From NCBI GenBank assembly GCA_963678675.1, contig OY783195.1, positions 6,024,001-6,088,000 of the forward strand: a stretch of DNA of 64,000 bases. Direction: 5' to 3'. The notes beneath the pieces are model-generated. The model saw nothing but the letters and a program-made list of their open reading frames with translations. It had not been told where the DNA came from and ran no database searches. This document shows positions 34,423 through 48,367 of the stretch, piece by piece. The translations under genes were made by a program, and so were the position numbers. The DNA is from Xiphydria camelus (lineage: Eukaryota > Arthropoda > Insecta > Hymenoptera > Xiphydriidae). Within the stretch, counting starts at the first letter, position 1. Each line of letters begins with the position of its first letter.

Positions 34423-36392
34423 ACGAGTACTTCAAGCAATTGGACCCGGAGATTTGTTGAGATTAAGAATTAGGGCGAACTTTATAAAAAATTTAGAAAC
34501 AAAAGAGTTGCGCATCTCGGTTGATGCCGTAGATACGTAAGAATTTATTGCGTAATATAAATCCACTACGAGAGATACGAAGTTAGCGGTCTTGCGGATG
34601 ATTGAGTTAATGCCTTCCCCTTGGAACCCTTGGTTAATGACAAAAACAATTATTAGCTCCGATATTGAGTTTAACAGTTCGGCCGTACCAAGTTGGAAGT
34701 AAACTTTAGTTGTCCTGCAATGTAATCAAGTTTCGAACTCAACCTCTTTGTCCAAGTTTTAGCGGGTGATAAACTTCTTTCATTGGCGGTAACTGCATTT
34801 CTTTCTACTCGTATATTTCGTGTCGTAACGAGCAGTCGATCGATGATCGAACAAAGTCAAAGGCAATTCGTAAAATATGATGTAATGCGTAATCGTACGT
34901 ACTTTATTTTGTCTCGTATCGTACGTGGAAATAATAACGATGTGTACTTATTTTTTTACCCAAAATTAAATGCTTTTAGTGATATTTTGATGAATATAAC
35001 ATCATTGACTCCTCAAATTTTTAAATTTCGTTTAAAGTAAAAGAACTTCGTCATCGTACACATGTTTCGAGTTTGGTTTCAAAGCCGTTAATTTCATAAT
35101 ATTGATTTTATTTTTAAAAACAAGGAAGGAGATTTAGTTCAATAACAATCATTATTAGGATTATAAACCAAAAAATTAGTTCGTTTAATAACACTCAAAA
35201 TACAGTTACGCAAAATTACGTAGGTACTTATACATTACTTTAATTACGAAACTAAATTTTTTTCACAATTTCGAAAAACAACTACGAAAATCAAACGCGC
35301 GGCTGGGCAAAAAGTCGCAAAACAAAGCCTGTACACATTCGAACGAGCCTTCTAACGCGATGAATTATTTCACAACGCTTTTGACTTGTGTGAATGAAAA
35401 GAGGAACATTAAAAATTCTCATTTCATCGTGCCGCGAATAAAGACGCTCGACGGAATGGCCGTTTTGTCTGGCATCGTATAGATATACGAAACGCGAGGG
35501 CGCTTCGTGTACTTTCCCATTTCCCCCCCTTCGGCTCAAAACAAAGTCACTTGCACATTGATAAAGTGGATTGCGTTATACGTTTCATTTTATCAAGCGA
35601 CTCCGTCCGACAGTTGCAAAGAGTACTTACCTCTTGTTTCGCTCGGCCACGCTCCCGCTAATGACTCATTTAAATCTTTGCGGCACCGCGCGAATGAGAG
35701 AGAACCAAAAATCACCTCTTTCTGTTCTAAAGAAAACAGAAAAAAAATATATAACCGAGGCGAAAATAACGGGCGCAGCGTGCCGCGCAAATGCACGGAA
35801 ATGTTCATTGTCATATATCACGGATAAAAGGCCGATAGCAGCGGCGCTAGATATCATCCGGATTGAACCAACAAAAAAAAAAGCGAAAATATTCCCGACA
35901 AAATATTTCGCCCTTACGAATAATTTCTGTCGAGCAGATACGGCCGAAAGCGTTATCGATTTATGGGGATATCGGGCGCTAGGATATACTTGGCCCATAA
36001 ATATCCCACTGCAAGCTTTCGCTATCGACTATAAATACGTATTTTATCTGTCGAGAGATTTAGAATGAAAAACAGTCGTCAGAAGCTCATGGGATTACTG
36101 GTATAAAAAGGTTTCTACTTGTCATCGTTTCCCTCCAGTCCGTAGGCGTATGCGTACGCGGCGGATGTGTCACCCCGCTTTCAGCGGGTGCTTCAACGAA
36201 TAAGCAACTCCGACTGTCGTGGCTTATTTTTCATCGACTCCGATTTGCGGCGAAAAGAGATAAAGCGATCTCGTTTCGCACGTGACGCGAAGTCACAGTA
36301 TCTGGTGAAGTTTCAAAGTTAAATTTCCTGACACTTCCTGATTTTTTGGTCTTTTATTCATTTTTTTTCCAGCCCTCATAAATATTTATGCT
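34423..36392. other. Intergenic, no supported gene
   Basis: Overlapping frames of 75-165 codons on both strands at 35290-36070 have no domain and no splice evidence. Not called. Confidence 0.35.
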
Positions 36393-36836
36393 CACTGAAA
36401 ACAAAAATTTCGAAACTATAACCCCTAAGGCGGCTAACTAAATATATAGTTATCTCAATAAATATTTGGTTAAAGTAACTAAAATTTAGTTGAGATAACT
36501 AGATACTTAGCTGCTTATTTGTTCAAGTAATTATCACGCCCGTAATCTCAAAATTTAGTTGAGTCAAATGATTTTTTTTCTCAGTACAGTTAACACGATA
36601 CTTTCACTGTTCGTTTGATAAAAACTTTTGTTGAAACAATCCAACTCGGATTGATGTAACAAAGCAGTGAAGTTGAATTGATTTCCATTTATCAACAAAA
36701 CGAATTTTATTGAATGAATCGATAATTTAATTATTCCAACTATATACAGTCCTACCAAACACACAATGGTTAGCTTGACGAAATTTAACCTTCAACCCAA
36801 ATAATTTAGTTGGAACAATAAAATTTTTTTCTCAGT
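36393..36836. mobile_element. Two diverged CACTGAG-type MITEs, end to end
   Basis: 36393-36585 runs from CACTGAAAACAAAAAT to TTTTTTTTCTCAGT and holds AACTAAATATTTAGTT-like units. 36586-36836 ends AAATTTTTTTCTCAGTATA. Core blocks of the main family are absent, so these are diverged relatives or a sister family sharing the ends. Confidence 0.5.
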
Positions 36837-37542
36837 ATATGTAGATTTGATATGCAACACGTGGAGATCTCTCTAGTTCGAGAATTAAATAAAATTCTCT
36901 TGAATTTGTACTCTACATAATTCATATCTCCCCTTTCGTATACACGTCTCGCTTCCTCATCCTCTTCCTTGCTCCTCCTCTCGACCATTTTTACACCTTA
37001 TTAACGCCGTAAAATTCCACCCCTCTGGCGTACCCTCGCCGAATAATCGCGCGAATGAGGAAAATATATCGCGCGTAAGAACTTGTTTGTTGAATGCGCG
37101 TTTGCATACAAAGCGGGCGGTAATGACGCGTATGATAAAACGCCCAATAAAATTTGCTGCAGCGTGACGTGTGCTCGCGCTGGGGTGGGAGAAATGCCCG
37201 GATGAAATGCGTTGAATTACCATGGCGACACGCTACTTTCGTGAAAAATTAATAAAGAATATCACGCAAAGTGGAACGCAAAAAAGGAGGACGATGGAAT
37301 GATGGTTTGGAGTGGCGAGGGGTTGCGGGGGTGGAGGGGTGAAAAGGGGAAGGGACGCGGTTATTTCTCGCCGGCCGTGCAGCCAGTTTCCGCGACGCGC
37401 AAATTTCTCGAATATGAGATTTGTGTGGAATTTGAAAGTGGCGGGGCAAAAAATCGGTATTCTATTGGATACGTCATTCTTTCGTACTTTACCGCAGTCT
37501 CGTAAAAATCATTTTGGTCCCGTGTTGTGGCACGTGAACGAA
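36837..37542. other. Intergenic, no gene seen
   Basis: Moderately GC-rich; short frames only, no recognised domain. Confidence 0.35.
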
Positions 37543-37801
37543 CATTGAGAAAAATAGTTTCGTAGATTTAATCAAAATCTTTTGGATACGATGGCCGCAC
37601 TGTTTGGTGAAATATGGATCCTCTGTATCTGTTTGGTTAAACTGATCACTTTTTGGTTAGAATAACTAAATATTTAGTTAGATGAACTAAATATTTAGTT
37701 AGATTAACTAAATATTCGGTTCAACTGCCCAGTATTTTTGTTCAAATAAATAAACACGCTTCATTAGATTAGTTTTGTTATTTTAACCTATTTTTTTCAG
37801 T
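37543..37801 (-). mobile_element. CACTGAG-family MITE, inverted
   Basis: Starts CATTGAGAAAAATAGTTT and ends ATTTTTTTCAG before TA. The core block GTTTGGTGAAATATGGATCC lies in reverse relative to the other copies. Three AACTAAATATTTAGTTAGA-like units follow in tandem near 37670-37720. Confidence 0.75.
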
Positions 37802-39872
37802 AAGCGAATACATTTCTTCACTCAAGTGCAATAATATGGCATTTAACTAAAAAAAAAGGTTCATATTTTTAAATACCAATTTGTAATCTCCATATATATT
37901 CAATATCATACGAAAAAGAAAATGTGCGAAAAAATAACTATTCGCTGAGTTATAAGGGCGTTTCTCTCTAATAAGTTATGACGTCACCGAAGAACCATGA
38001 AAAATACAGTTATACCAAGCAACGAGTGCGAGAGAGATAGACTTACTGAATGATGACGTATGCTGCATTTCAAAATATCGTTTTCCAGCTTAAATAAAGC
38101 CGAAAATAAGAAATGAAAAAATACGAGGTAAGTAACTTTGTCCAAATTTTTCGAATATCCAATACAAAAAATCAGCCAACTACCCTACTGAATGTCGCTT
38201 CTAATATTTATATGAATTATGTAGATGTGCCGTAAGTCTCGTTTTACTTGAAGATGACATTGCATATAGTGCATTGAGCAAAGGTACGATCCGATTTTCC
38301 ATCTTCAGTGTCCTTTTACATCAATGCAAATGGAAATTCTATAGCCGATATTCGCTTGCATCCCTTTGCGAGGGTTTCGAGTTCGAAAGATGTATTTTCA
38401 ATTAAATTAAATTACACTCCAGAAGGGGAAAATTTCACATACAGGATATTTTATTAGATTTTACGAATTTTATTTGCGAAGCGATGCTCTAAAGCGGACG
38501 TATTTTCAGATTCTGTAATTAATTTCGAAAAGGCGAATTCGGCGTAAAGTGTTTCTCTCCTTTCAATAAGCTCTTCTAATTTGTCTTAAATGGAATACGA
38601 AACTAATTTGTCATCGAGGGGATTTCGCCAAATTTGATAACGGGTAAATATTTCAATGGATGTTAGGGAAATATTCGTAGAAGTGTGCGGAAAAACATTG
38701 TATATATAGATATGTAAAATGCATATTTATTTACTCGTATATTCTAATTAAATGCGAGGATAATTCATTATCGAGGAATTTATGAGAGAATCTGACTGTG
38801 CTCGTACGATGTACGGGGTCGTCGAGAATATGAAAATAAAAATACGTAAAAACGCTGAGGAATGTCATAAAAATGGAAGGAATTTATATACGTTCACAGA
38901 AATGCAAAGGTGCTTTTAAAAAAAGCAATCTAAAGATCTCCTGGATTAATTACGGGCAAAAATTCAGTCGAAAAGAAAATATTTCTTCTAATTCTAATTT
39001 ACTATAAATTCTAATTTACTAAACATACAGATATTCTCTTGAGATATTCGAGAAAATCTTATTTTGAATCCCTGCCGCTTCGTCTACCGCTTCGAGTCGC
39101 CGCACACATTTGACAGAGGAGCAAGAAAATGCACCGGCGGATATGTAGCAGAATATATCTGGACCGCCCTCGATTCCGTTACAAGCGTACCTCGTCTGCT
39201 CGAAATCGAGTCGCTCTAATCTATTCGGAGGGGAGGAGAGGGGAGGAAGAGAATAAGAAAGAGGAAGAGAAGAAAGGGGAGGACTTCGATACAAGAGATA
39301 GTAGAGGGGGGAGATCTGGAACACCCATAGATCGCCTCGTAACTGGAAAGATGGAACACTTCCACATACTCGCGGGATGACTTACACACATGTGGAGCAG
39401 TCGATCGCGTCTCCGCGCCAGTGTGCACTTTTCAGCGGGGAAGCGAGATCTTATCGTATGCCCCATGCTCCACCCCATGCATGCACACGGGAGTACATGG
39501 CTCGGTTTACCGAGAACCTTTGCCTACATACGGGACATACCCGCAAGTTATTCATCTTTCCACTTCCATTCTTCACATCCTTCTCGACCAAAACCTTCTC
39601 TCGAGTTTTTTAACGAGCACTCGACGCGAGCACACTAGAATCCGGGGCGCGTCGCACGACGGCAAAGCGCTCGGATGATTCATATAACACCAACGCGGAG
39701 GGAAGGGTGAATTATATGAGAAAAGGAGAAAGAAGGTAATGAGATAATTTAAAAATGAAAAGAGGAAGAGGGAGCTCGCTTATTATTCTGTCATTCGTCA
39801 AGTATCTGTCTACTCGTTTGTCGTCTGTGGAAATAGAGTAATTTTAAGCCGGGTAAAAAAGAAATGGAATAC
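37802..39872. other. Intergenic, no gene seen
   Basis: AT-rich to 39050, then a purine-rich run (39225-39310) that creates the low-complexity frames on both strands. Nothing supported as coding. Confidence 0.4.
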
Positions 39873-40162
39873 GAGGGTCATTTGAAAAGTTTCCGGCCTT
39901 ATTGACAAGCAGTCATGATTTGGAGGAGGATTTGGGTGCGAGAAAATTATCCGCGCGCTGTGTGCCGCGTTTGTTGTGTACGCTGTAGACCGGTATTTTT
40001 CAGGTGGACTGAAAGAATTTTTTTTATGACGACTTGAAGGGTTGGGAGAAACGATGGATTAAATGTATCGAGTTACGAGGAGACTATGTTGGGAAATACA
40101 TTTTTTTTACCTTGAAATATGTGTTTTTCCTAAAAAGGGCGGAAACTTTTCAAATGAACCTC
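39873..40162. mobile_element. Mariner-derived MITE, copy 3
   Basis: Both ends carry the ITR of the other two copies: AGGGTCATTTGAAAAGTTTC and inverted AGGTTCATTTGAAAAGTTTC, with TA outside. 290 bp; most of the transposase is deleted but the C-terminal coding part (GGGAGAAACGATGGATTA, CGAGTTACGAGGAGA) remains on the plus strand. Confidence 0.85.
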
Positions 40163-40166
40163 TAAA

Positions 40167-40296
40167 AGGGCCGGTTTTACCAACACGGTATATAAATGCG
40201 GTATAGCGCTATACTGAGAATAACAAGCAATAAGCCTTATGGTTATTCTCAGTATAGCGCTATACCGCGTTCATACCTGTTGGTAAAACCGGCCCT
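40167..40296. repeat. Hairpin element next to mariner copy 3
   Basis: AGGGCCGGTTTTACCAACAC at the left and its inverse at the right, with GCGGTATAGCGCTATACTGA also paired, around a ~14-nt loop. It begins 4 bp after the mariner end. Confidence 0.75.
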
Positions 40297-40390
40297 AAGT
40301 CAATTGCAGATATCGGCTGTATTTCTCTGAACTTTGTTATTATCGCGAGTACGTTAAAGTGGTTCTGATCAGATAAAGGGTAATGAATGT

Positions 40391-40893
40391 TAAAGAAAAT
40401 CAATTAGATGCTGATTTCGGAAACTGCTGCGGGACATTTATTTAATTTAAATATAAACTCTCGCAAATCGACTAGGATAAACTCCCCGATCTAAATAATA
40501 CATTCAGACATCATTTAAATTAAAATAAATTGCACAACCTTTACGTTCTCATACCTAAATAAATTGTATTATTATATTAAACCATCGATAAATGAAATTC
40601 TGATCCGCGCGATAAGAAAAATTGTTTTCGCAAGAAAAAGAATACTAAAGGAAATTAATTAGATGTGCTGATTTCGAATACTGCAGTACGACATTTATTT
40701 AATTTGGGTATAAACCCTCATAAATCGATCAGGATAAAGATCCCGTTCTAAATAAAATGCCCAGATATAATGTGAATCAAATAAACTACACAACCCTTAC
40801 ATTCTCATAAATAAATTTCGTTATCATATTAGACCATCGATAAATGAAACTCTGATGTGATAAGAAAAATCGTTTTCGCAGGAAAAGTGAAGG
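40391..40893 (+). repeat. Two-copy tandem duplication, period ~254 bp
   Basis: Both units run from TAAAGRAAATYAATTAGAT through GACATTTATTTAATTT and ACCATCGATAAATGAAA to AAAATYGTTTTCGCA. Diverged by substitutions and small indels. Confidence 0.75.
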
Positions 40894-41301
40894 CTCGTCA
40901 CTTTATTCGAATCAGATTAAGTCTTCGATTCCGAATGAGAAGATCGCCCTCTTAAATGCATTAGTCGACCCACGTAAATCCTCCTCCGAAACGATATACA
41001 TAGGTACAGTTATCGTATCGAATTTCCCTCCATTCCCATAACTACCAGAACTAATGATAAGTTTATACAAGAGTCGGTCGACATACTCGCTGATAATCTA
41101 ATGGTCTAACGAGTTATGCAATTTATCCGTTGGATATGCAATTATATGGCCTCGTACCGAATCGCTTGACAAGTTTCGCTGGGATAAACATTCAATGATT
41201 TGATACGTAACACCGGCGAAGCTAATCAGTAGAGGTTGAAATTACAAGCAGGTGGCCAAACTGGGGGGTGGAGGGCGATACGTGTCTATCGAAGGAACGA
41301 T

Positions 41302-41304
<3 letters not shown>
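40894..41304. other. Intergenic, no gene seen
   Basis: Nothing recognised before the GA array. Confidence 0.4.
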
Positions 41305-43200
<1,896 letters not shown>

Positions 43201-43288
43201 CTATATCTGTACCCCAGGATAAAAGTGTATTAAGTCCAATTTTTACAAATTGGACTTAATACACTTTTATTCTGGGGTACAGATATAG
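43201..43288. repeat. Micro-hairpin 1
   Basis: Arms 43201-43242 and 43247-43288 pair with one mismatch around a 4-nt loop. The tip reads AAGTCCAATTTTTACAAATT, closely matching the tip of the hairpin at 44.0 kb. Confidence 0.85.
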
Positions 43289-43459
43289 ATTCTTAAAAAT
43301 TGTAGTGAATTAGACGTCAAGCAGTTTGTAAAATTTGAATATTTTCGAAACATTCTAGAAAATTCTTTAGTTTCCCTGACTTTTCTCAGACCTACACAAC
43401 TCCCTGACAGTTCCAGGTTTCCCAGAATTCCCTGACCGCTGGACACCGCGCGCTGGCGT

Positions 43460-43617
43460 ATATCGATACCTTACTTTGAAAACCTCGTAAGTGCAATTTT
43501 TGACAAAAATGCCATTTATAGCTTACTGTGTTCAGATTTTAAACCTTAACGCAGTCTACAAATGGCATTTTTGTCAAAAATTGCACTTACGAGGTTTTCA
43601 AAGTAAGGTATCGATAT
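43460..43617. repeat. Hairpin with 58-bp arms
   Basis: Arms 43460-43517 and 43560-43617, from ATATCGATACCTTACTTTGA inwards, appear perfectly complementary, with a 42-nt loop. No coding content. Confidence 0.85.
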
Positions 43618-43621
43618 TTCC

Positions 43622-43869
43622 ACATATCGCCTATACACAAGAAAAGTGAGACAACTCAAAAAATTCACTTTTCTCGATTTAGATACAAAAAACTTGTGTC
43701 TGAATGCAACTTAAAGCTATATGTTACGTTTTATAACCAAAAAGCCCAGATATTTTACAGATTAAAGAGCACAGGAAGGGTTTAATAGTTTTGCAAAAAC
43801 TTTAAAGGCTTCTCATGTAATAACATCAATTTTGAATTGTGTCACTTTTCTTGTGTATAGGCGATATGT
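43622..43869. mobile_element. 248-bp MITE with 32-bp TIR
   Basis: ACATATCGCCTATACACAAG at the left and its inverse at the right, continuing AAAAGTGA to 32 bp with about one mismatch. It starts 4 bp after the preceding hairpin. Confidence 0.8.
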
Positions 43870-43987
43870 AGGTACTATATCGATGAGTGCTCAGCGAAGG
43901 ATCAAACGATTTCAGCGCCAGTCGTAACAGCTGCGCCGCATGCGTTACGATTCGAATGATACACGGAAGGGTTGATGGTAGACGCGT

Positions 43988-44070
43988 AATTCGTCCCATT
44001 AGAGCAGAAGTATACCAAGTCCAACATTTACAAATGGGACTTGGTATACTTCTGCTCTAAGGCGACGAAT
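43988..44070. repeat. Micro-hairpin 2
   Basis: ATTCGTC at the outer ends, then TTAGAGCAGAAGTATACCAA arms with tip AAGTCCAACATTTACAAATG. Same tip sequence class as the hairpin at 43.2 kb. Confidence 0.8.
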
Positions 44071-44829
44071 TATCGCAGTAAACCGCCGCGAAGAGGCGAA
44101 CGAACGACCTGCATCATCCTATTTGGCGTCGTCAGTGCGATACGACGATATTTCGCGGCGTTCGCGGTGCAACGATGTATTTTACCCGCGCACACTCTCC
44201 TTGCCGCGATAACGATTCGATTATATGTGTGACCATCGATAGTTACGGGCGCGAAGCTCGTATTAACGGCAGCGTGACCACTGGTCCCGCGCGTAACTTA
44301 CTTCGCCACGTGTTGGGTTGCGACGCAGTAACCGATTCGTAACAGGCATATAGGCACACCTCTCTCGCACGGTACCTATTGGTTATGGTGCGGCGTAGGA
44401 ATGCGTAACGAGTGACTATCGGGGTTTATGGGGCTCGGCTTGTGAAAGTGAACTACACCCGTGGGGATTGCGGTGTAAATCTATATAGGTGCGCTTGCAG
44501 GGATGTTCGCTTCGATCGCGGTGAACTCGTTAACCGTAAGGGTTCGAACGGTGGTGGGGTACTTCTCGGAGCGAGTTACGTTTTCGACTGTAAAGAGGTT
44601 TTACCGCGATACACACACGTGATAAAAGTTCGAAAATAACGAGATATAGGTAATAGTGGTTTGAAGCGGATGTGTTAACCCTTAGAGGCACGCGTGAAAA
44701 ATTTCACTCATATGCATAAGTTGAGTCTCCCAGTTTCGAATTCAAATTGGAAAAATCTGGACCGAAATTATTTACTCCGTATTTTTTTTTTGCTTTTTAT
44801 CTTCGCCTTTATTTGAGCTGGAAAGCGAA
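44071..44829. other. Intergenic: CpG-rich block
   Basis: 44071-44640 is CpG-rich; the two frames of 63 and 75 codons have no domain. Possible promoter-type DNA, unproven. Confidence 0.35.
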
Positions 44830-44905
44830 ATTCCGTATTTCACAAAACGGTTTGGTTATCATCTTCAGGATTTTGGTTAAATAGACCAAGTTACTCTTCT
44901 CTCTG
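44830..44905 (+). mobile_element. CACTGAG-family MITE, right fragment
   Basis: TCCGTATTTCACAAAACGGT, TTCAGGATTTTGGTTAAAT and ACCAAGTTACTCTTCTCT match the right third of the family; the left part is missing. It abuts the next MITE. Confidence 0.6.
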
Positions 44906-45441
44906 CACCGAGGAAACAGTCTATTTGTAGTTAATAAATGTTTATTCGAACATGGCGAAATAACAATTTTATTGGATCAAGTTAATATTTGTTAACTATA
45001 ATATTACAATATTTATTTGGCACAATTTGATCCTTTGAGGCACCATTTGAATGAAATAAACATTTTAATAGTTAACGTATATTTCCTTATCCTAGCGAAA
45101 TATTTATTTCATCGAATTTGAAATTACATTTGTTAACTATTAATAAACTGTTTTCTCGATGTGGATCAACATCGGTAAAGTACTGTTTATTTGTCGAGGA
45201 AACAAATGTTCCCTTCGAAATTGCGAACGAGATTCCGAAGAATGTACAAATGTCACAATATCAAATAAATATTCGTTAACTATTACAATATTTATTTGGC
45301 GCAATTAGATCCGTTTGGCAACCATTTTAATAAAATTAACATTTTAATAATTAACGTATATTTTCTTATTCTTACGAAATATTTATTTCGTCGTATTTGA
45401 AATGACATTTATCAACTATTAATAAACTGTTTTCCCGGTGT
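44906..45441 (+). mobile_element. CACCGAG-family MITE plus linker plus second partial copy
   Basis: 44906-45162 runs from CACCGAGGAAACAGT to CTGTTTTCTCGATGTG. A ~100-bp linker (TTATTTGTCGAGGAAACAAA, GAGATTCCGAAGAATG) follows, then a second partial copy to 45441 ending CTGTTTTCCCGGTGTG. The unit-plus-linker arrangement recurs at 60.03-60.60 kb. Confidence 0.75.
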
Positions 45442-47160
45442 GTGGGAAGACCGAATTGCAGCAGCCCCTTCTACGTAGACGCGGGGGGCAGTCGTACAAT
45501 CGCGATGCATCTCCGTAGAACTCTCGCTATTCTCGCTGCAGAGATCCGTCAATACACCTACAGTGATGGACGAGCCGGCATTTTTGATTTATCTTCGAGC
45601 GTCTAGCGGATCGTCGCGTTAACTGTCACGGATGGGCGAGAACGACGGTTGTCGGATGAGTGACCCTCGGTAATTTTCCTATAGCGCATCCCCCCGCGAG
45701 AATGGGAGAAGGTTTTATTGCCAGGTGGGGGGGGGGGGGATAAAAATAGCGCGGCCCTCCGGGGCGAGAGAGGTAAGCAGATCACCGTCGTCTATATATA
45801 TTAGGGCGGCTTATTTTTCCGGTGGTGGGTAGAAGACATTTTCCGCATGAAAAATAAATAAAAAATAAAGAGGGTAGCTGGACGAGGGCGGAGGTAGGTA
45901 CACGAATATCCGTACTCGGGCGCATTTCGAGAATGGCCGGGAGGGGTGCGAAATTATTATCTCCATTCGAGATAAAGGTGTGTAGTTCGGCTCGAATTGG
46001 GGATGAAATTTAGAACGTTTCATATCTAACGGTCTTTTAGTATCGTATTTCCCTCTAGAGCTGCGTAATCGAATTCTCGTTCGTTTCAATTTCACGTAGA
46101 AAGCTCCTTTTCAATGAGCCTAAAGTACGCGTCAATTTTAAGCTCGATAAGCTCCGATCGATGCGATCATAAATCGTGTCTCGGGTCTCACACATCCCCT
46201 TCGCAAGAGCAGCGGACGTAGGCGAATCGCCGTAAGTGTCAGCGATACTTTTCCGCTTAGCGAAGCGATTGCTGACGAGGGCGCTCTTCTCTTTTTCTTC
46301 GGCCGAGAAGCAGAGGGTGGTATCGCCACGCGATAGGACGGCTATACGAAATTTGGAAAGTGACGCAGCAGTGAAAAAGAGAGAGAGAGAGGGGGGGGGA
46401 GGCACGACGACTAACGTACACAAGTTAGTATCGAACTGTTATGATCCGCCGAGTTTGGACGGCGTCCAAAGCTCAGCCGCGGGTTAGCGGTAGATAACTC
46501 ACACGCCTACAATGCAGGGATCGGTGCCGACCGCATAGATTCACGGAGGGCATTGTTCGCCCTGAGCGTTCGGGCTTAATCGCTCGAGCGCTGACCGTCG
46601 AAAATATGAGGTAGAACGAAATGCTATCGGAAGTCGTAATTCGTCCTTTAGTAAGGGCGGTGGCGTTTTTAGTGAATACACGAAGGGATGCGCAGCGCGA
46701 GGTAAGTTTAACCGATACAGTGCAGCTGTGTTCGATTGGAGATTTCAATCCTTAGGTCGATGACCGGATAATATTTGGGTACTCTTTTCGATTACAGATT
46801 TCTCGAAATAATAAGATTTTTGTAGCGGTTTCCAGTTATTTTTCATAATTTCAATGCAGTTCTATTCAGGGCGTAAAGTATGATAATATGAAATCTGATG
46901 TGAAATCCTTGTTATTTTGAGGAATATTTTTGGGGAAAGGGTATGAAGTACTCGACCATTGAATAAGTAAGGGTTAAGTTCTTCAATTGCACTTAGAAAC
47001 TTCGATTTTTCTCACTCGTTCATCCTTCAATTAACTATCGGGTGCAGCTTCATAAATATATCGCGTGATTAATACAATATGTGTAAGCCAAAAATGCTTA
47101 TAAAAAAATGTGTTCCCGGAGCTGATAGAAATACGCATAAAAAGGTCCAAAAATGGATAA
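45442..47160. other. Intergenic: CpG-rich to 46.75 kb
   Basis: Includes a G tract at 45727-45738 and a GA run at 46378-46400. The minus-strand frames (up to 122 codons) lack domains and overlap others; none is called. Confidence 0.4.
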
Positions 47161-47169
47161 ATAAAAATT

Positions 47170-47500
47170 CGAAGAACTAAAGGCAAAAGGGCACGTGAGG
47201 ATAAGGTATATACGCCCTTATGGCGTTAAGTTTTTCAAAAATCACGAAAACTAATGTCATAAGGGCGCATCGATGAGATACAAATATGAGCCTATATAAG
47301 ATCGATAGACCCTTGCGGCATTAGCTTTTCTGGTCTTTGGAAAACCTAATGCCAAAAGGACATGTAGATACGATAGACTAAAAATTGTGCGTCCTTTGTT
47401 TATAAGTTTCTAATTTTTTCACTTTATTTATTTGTATTTAAGGAAATTCGAATAATTAAAAAATTGTTTCATACGCCCTTTTGGCTTTATAAAGGCACTC
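47170..47500. repeat. Motif cluster GCC(A/T)NAAGGGC
   Basis: Variants of TAC/CAT-GCCCTTNTGGC occur near 47180, 47213, 47253, 47310, 47353 and 47483, in both orientations: ACGCCCTTATGGCGTTA, TGTCATAAGGGCGCAT, ACGCCCTTTTGGCTTTA. No larger repeat unit encloses them. Confidence 0.45.
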
Positions 47501-47711
47501 TTTAGCGCATACGACCTCACGCGATATGACATTGTATAGGTTGTGTCATCCTAATTTAAATGTAACTATGAAGTAATGGAAAATTAAATAAAAATTAATT
47601 GAAAAATTGCAAACTACACGAACGTTACGGGGGTAGATACACACATGATCATACCGAGCACGAGACTCTCCTAAGAACATATACTTAGAATTTACTACGA
47701 TGTGTATACAT

Positions 47712-48359
47712 TAGACTGATTCTCTAAAAAGCTTTTTTAATTAATTCTTTTGGCGGGCACTTAAAACGTTAGTATTTAATGTAACTTTGAACATGTCGCC
47801 GGGTGCACATTCTCACCCAATATTTAGGGGTGTCTCAATCGCTTTTTCTGATTTCCATTTGAATAACACGGTGAAATTGTTGAATCATTGGTTTAGTGCT
47901 AATTCCTTCTACGGTAAAAAAAATTTCCCGTGAAAAATTAGAAAAATTGAGAGTTTTAGGTGTAATTGACGTAAAGAAATATTATTTTTAATTATTAAAT
48001 AAAATTAAATGGTAATCACGGGGGAATAAATTGTGCAATTGATTCCCCTATAATTATCATTTAATTCTATTTAATAATTAAAAATAATATTTCTTTACGT
48101 CAATTACACCTAAAACTCTCAATTTTTCTATTTTTTCACGGGGACATTTTTTTACCATAGAAGGAATTAGCACTAAACCAATGCTTCAACAATTTCATCG
48201 TGTTATTGAAATGGAAATCAGAAAAAACGATTGAGCCACCCCTAAATATTGAGTGAGAACGTGCACCCGGCGACATATTCAAAGTTACATTAAATACTAA
48301 CGTTTTAAGTGCCTGCCAAGAGAATTAATTAAAAAAGCTTTTTTTTTTTAATCAGTCTA
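47712..48359. mobile_element. 648-bp palindromic element with exact 8-bp target duplication
   Basis: Begins TAGACTGATT and ends AATCAGTCTA; arms of about 300 bp are near-perfect inverse copies around a short AT-rich centre near 48035. GTATACAT stands immediately outside on both sides (47704-47711, 48360-48367). An 8-bp duplication fits hAT transposons; no transposase is present, so it is a non-autonomous or foldback derivative. Confidence 0.92.
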
Positions 48360-48367
48360 GTATACAT

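Noticed and set aside
35571..36068. 165-codon plus-strand frame
   Set aside because: No recognisable domain, with long overlapping frames on both strands.
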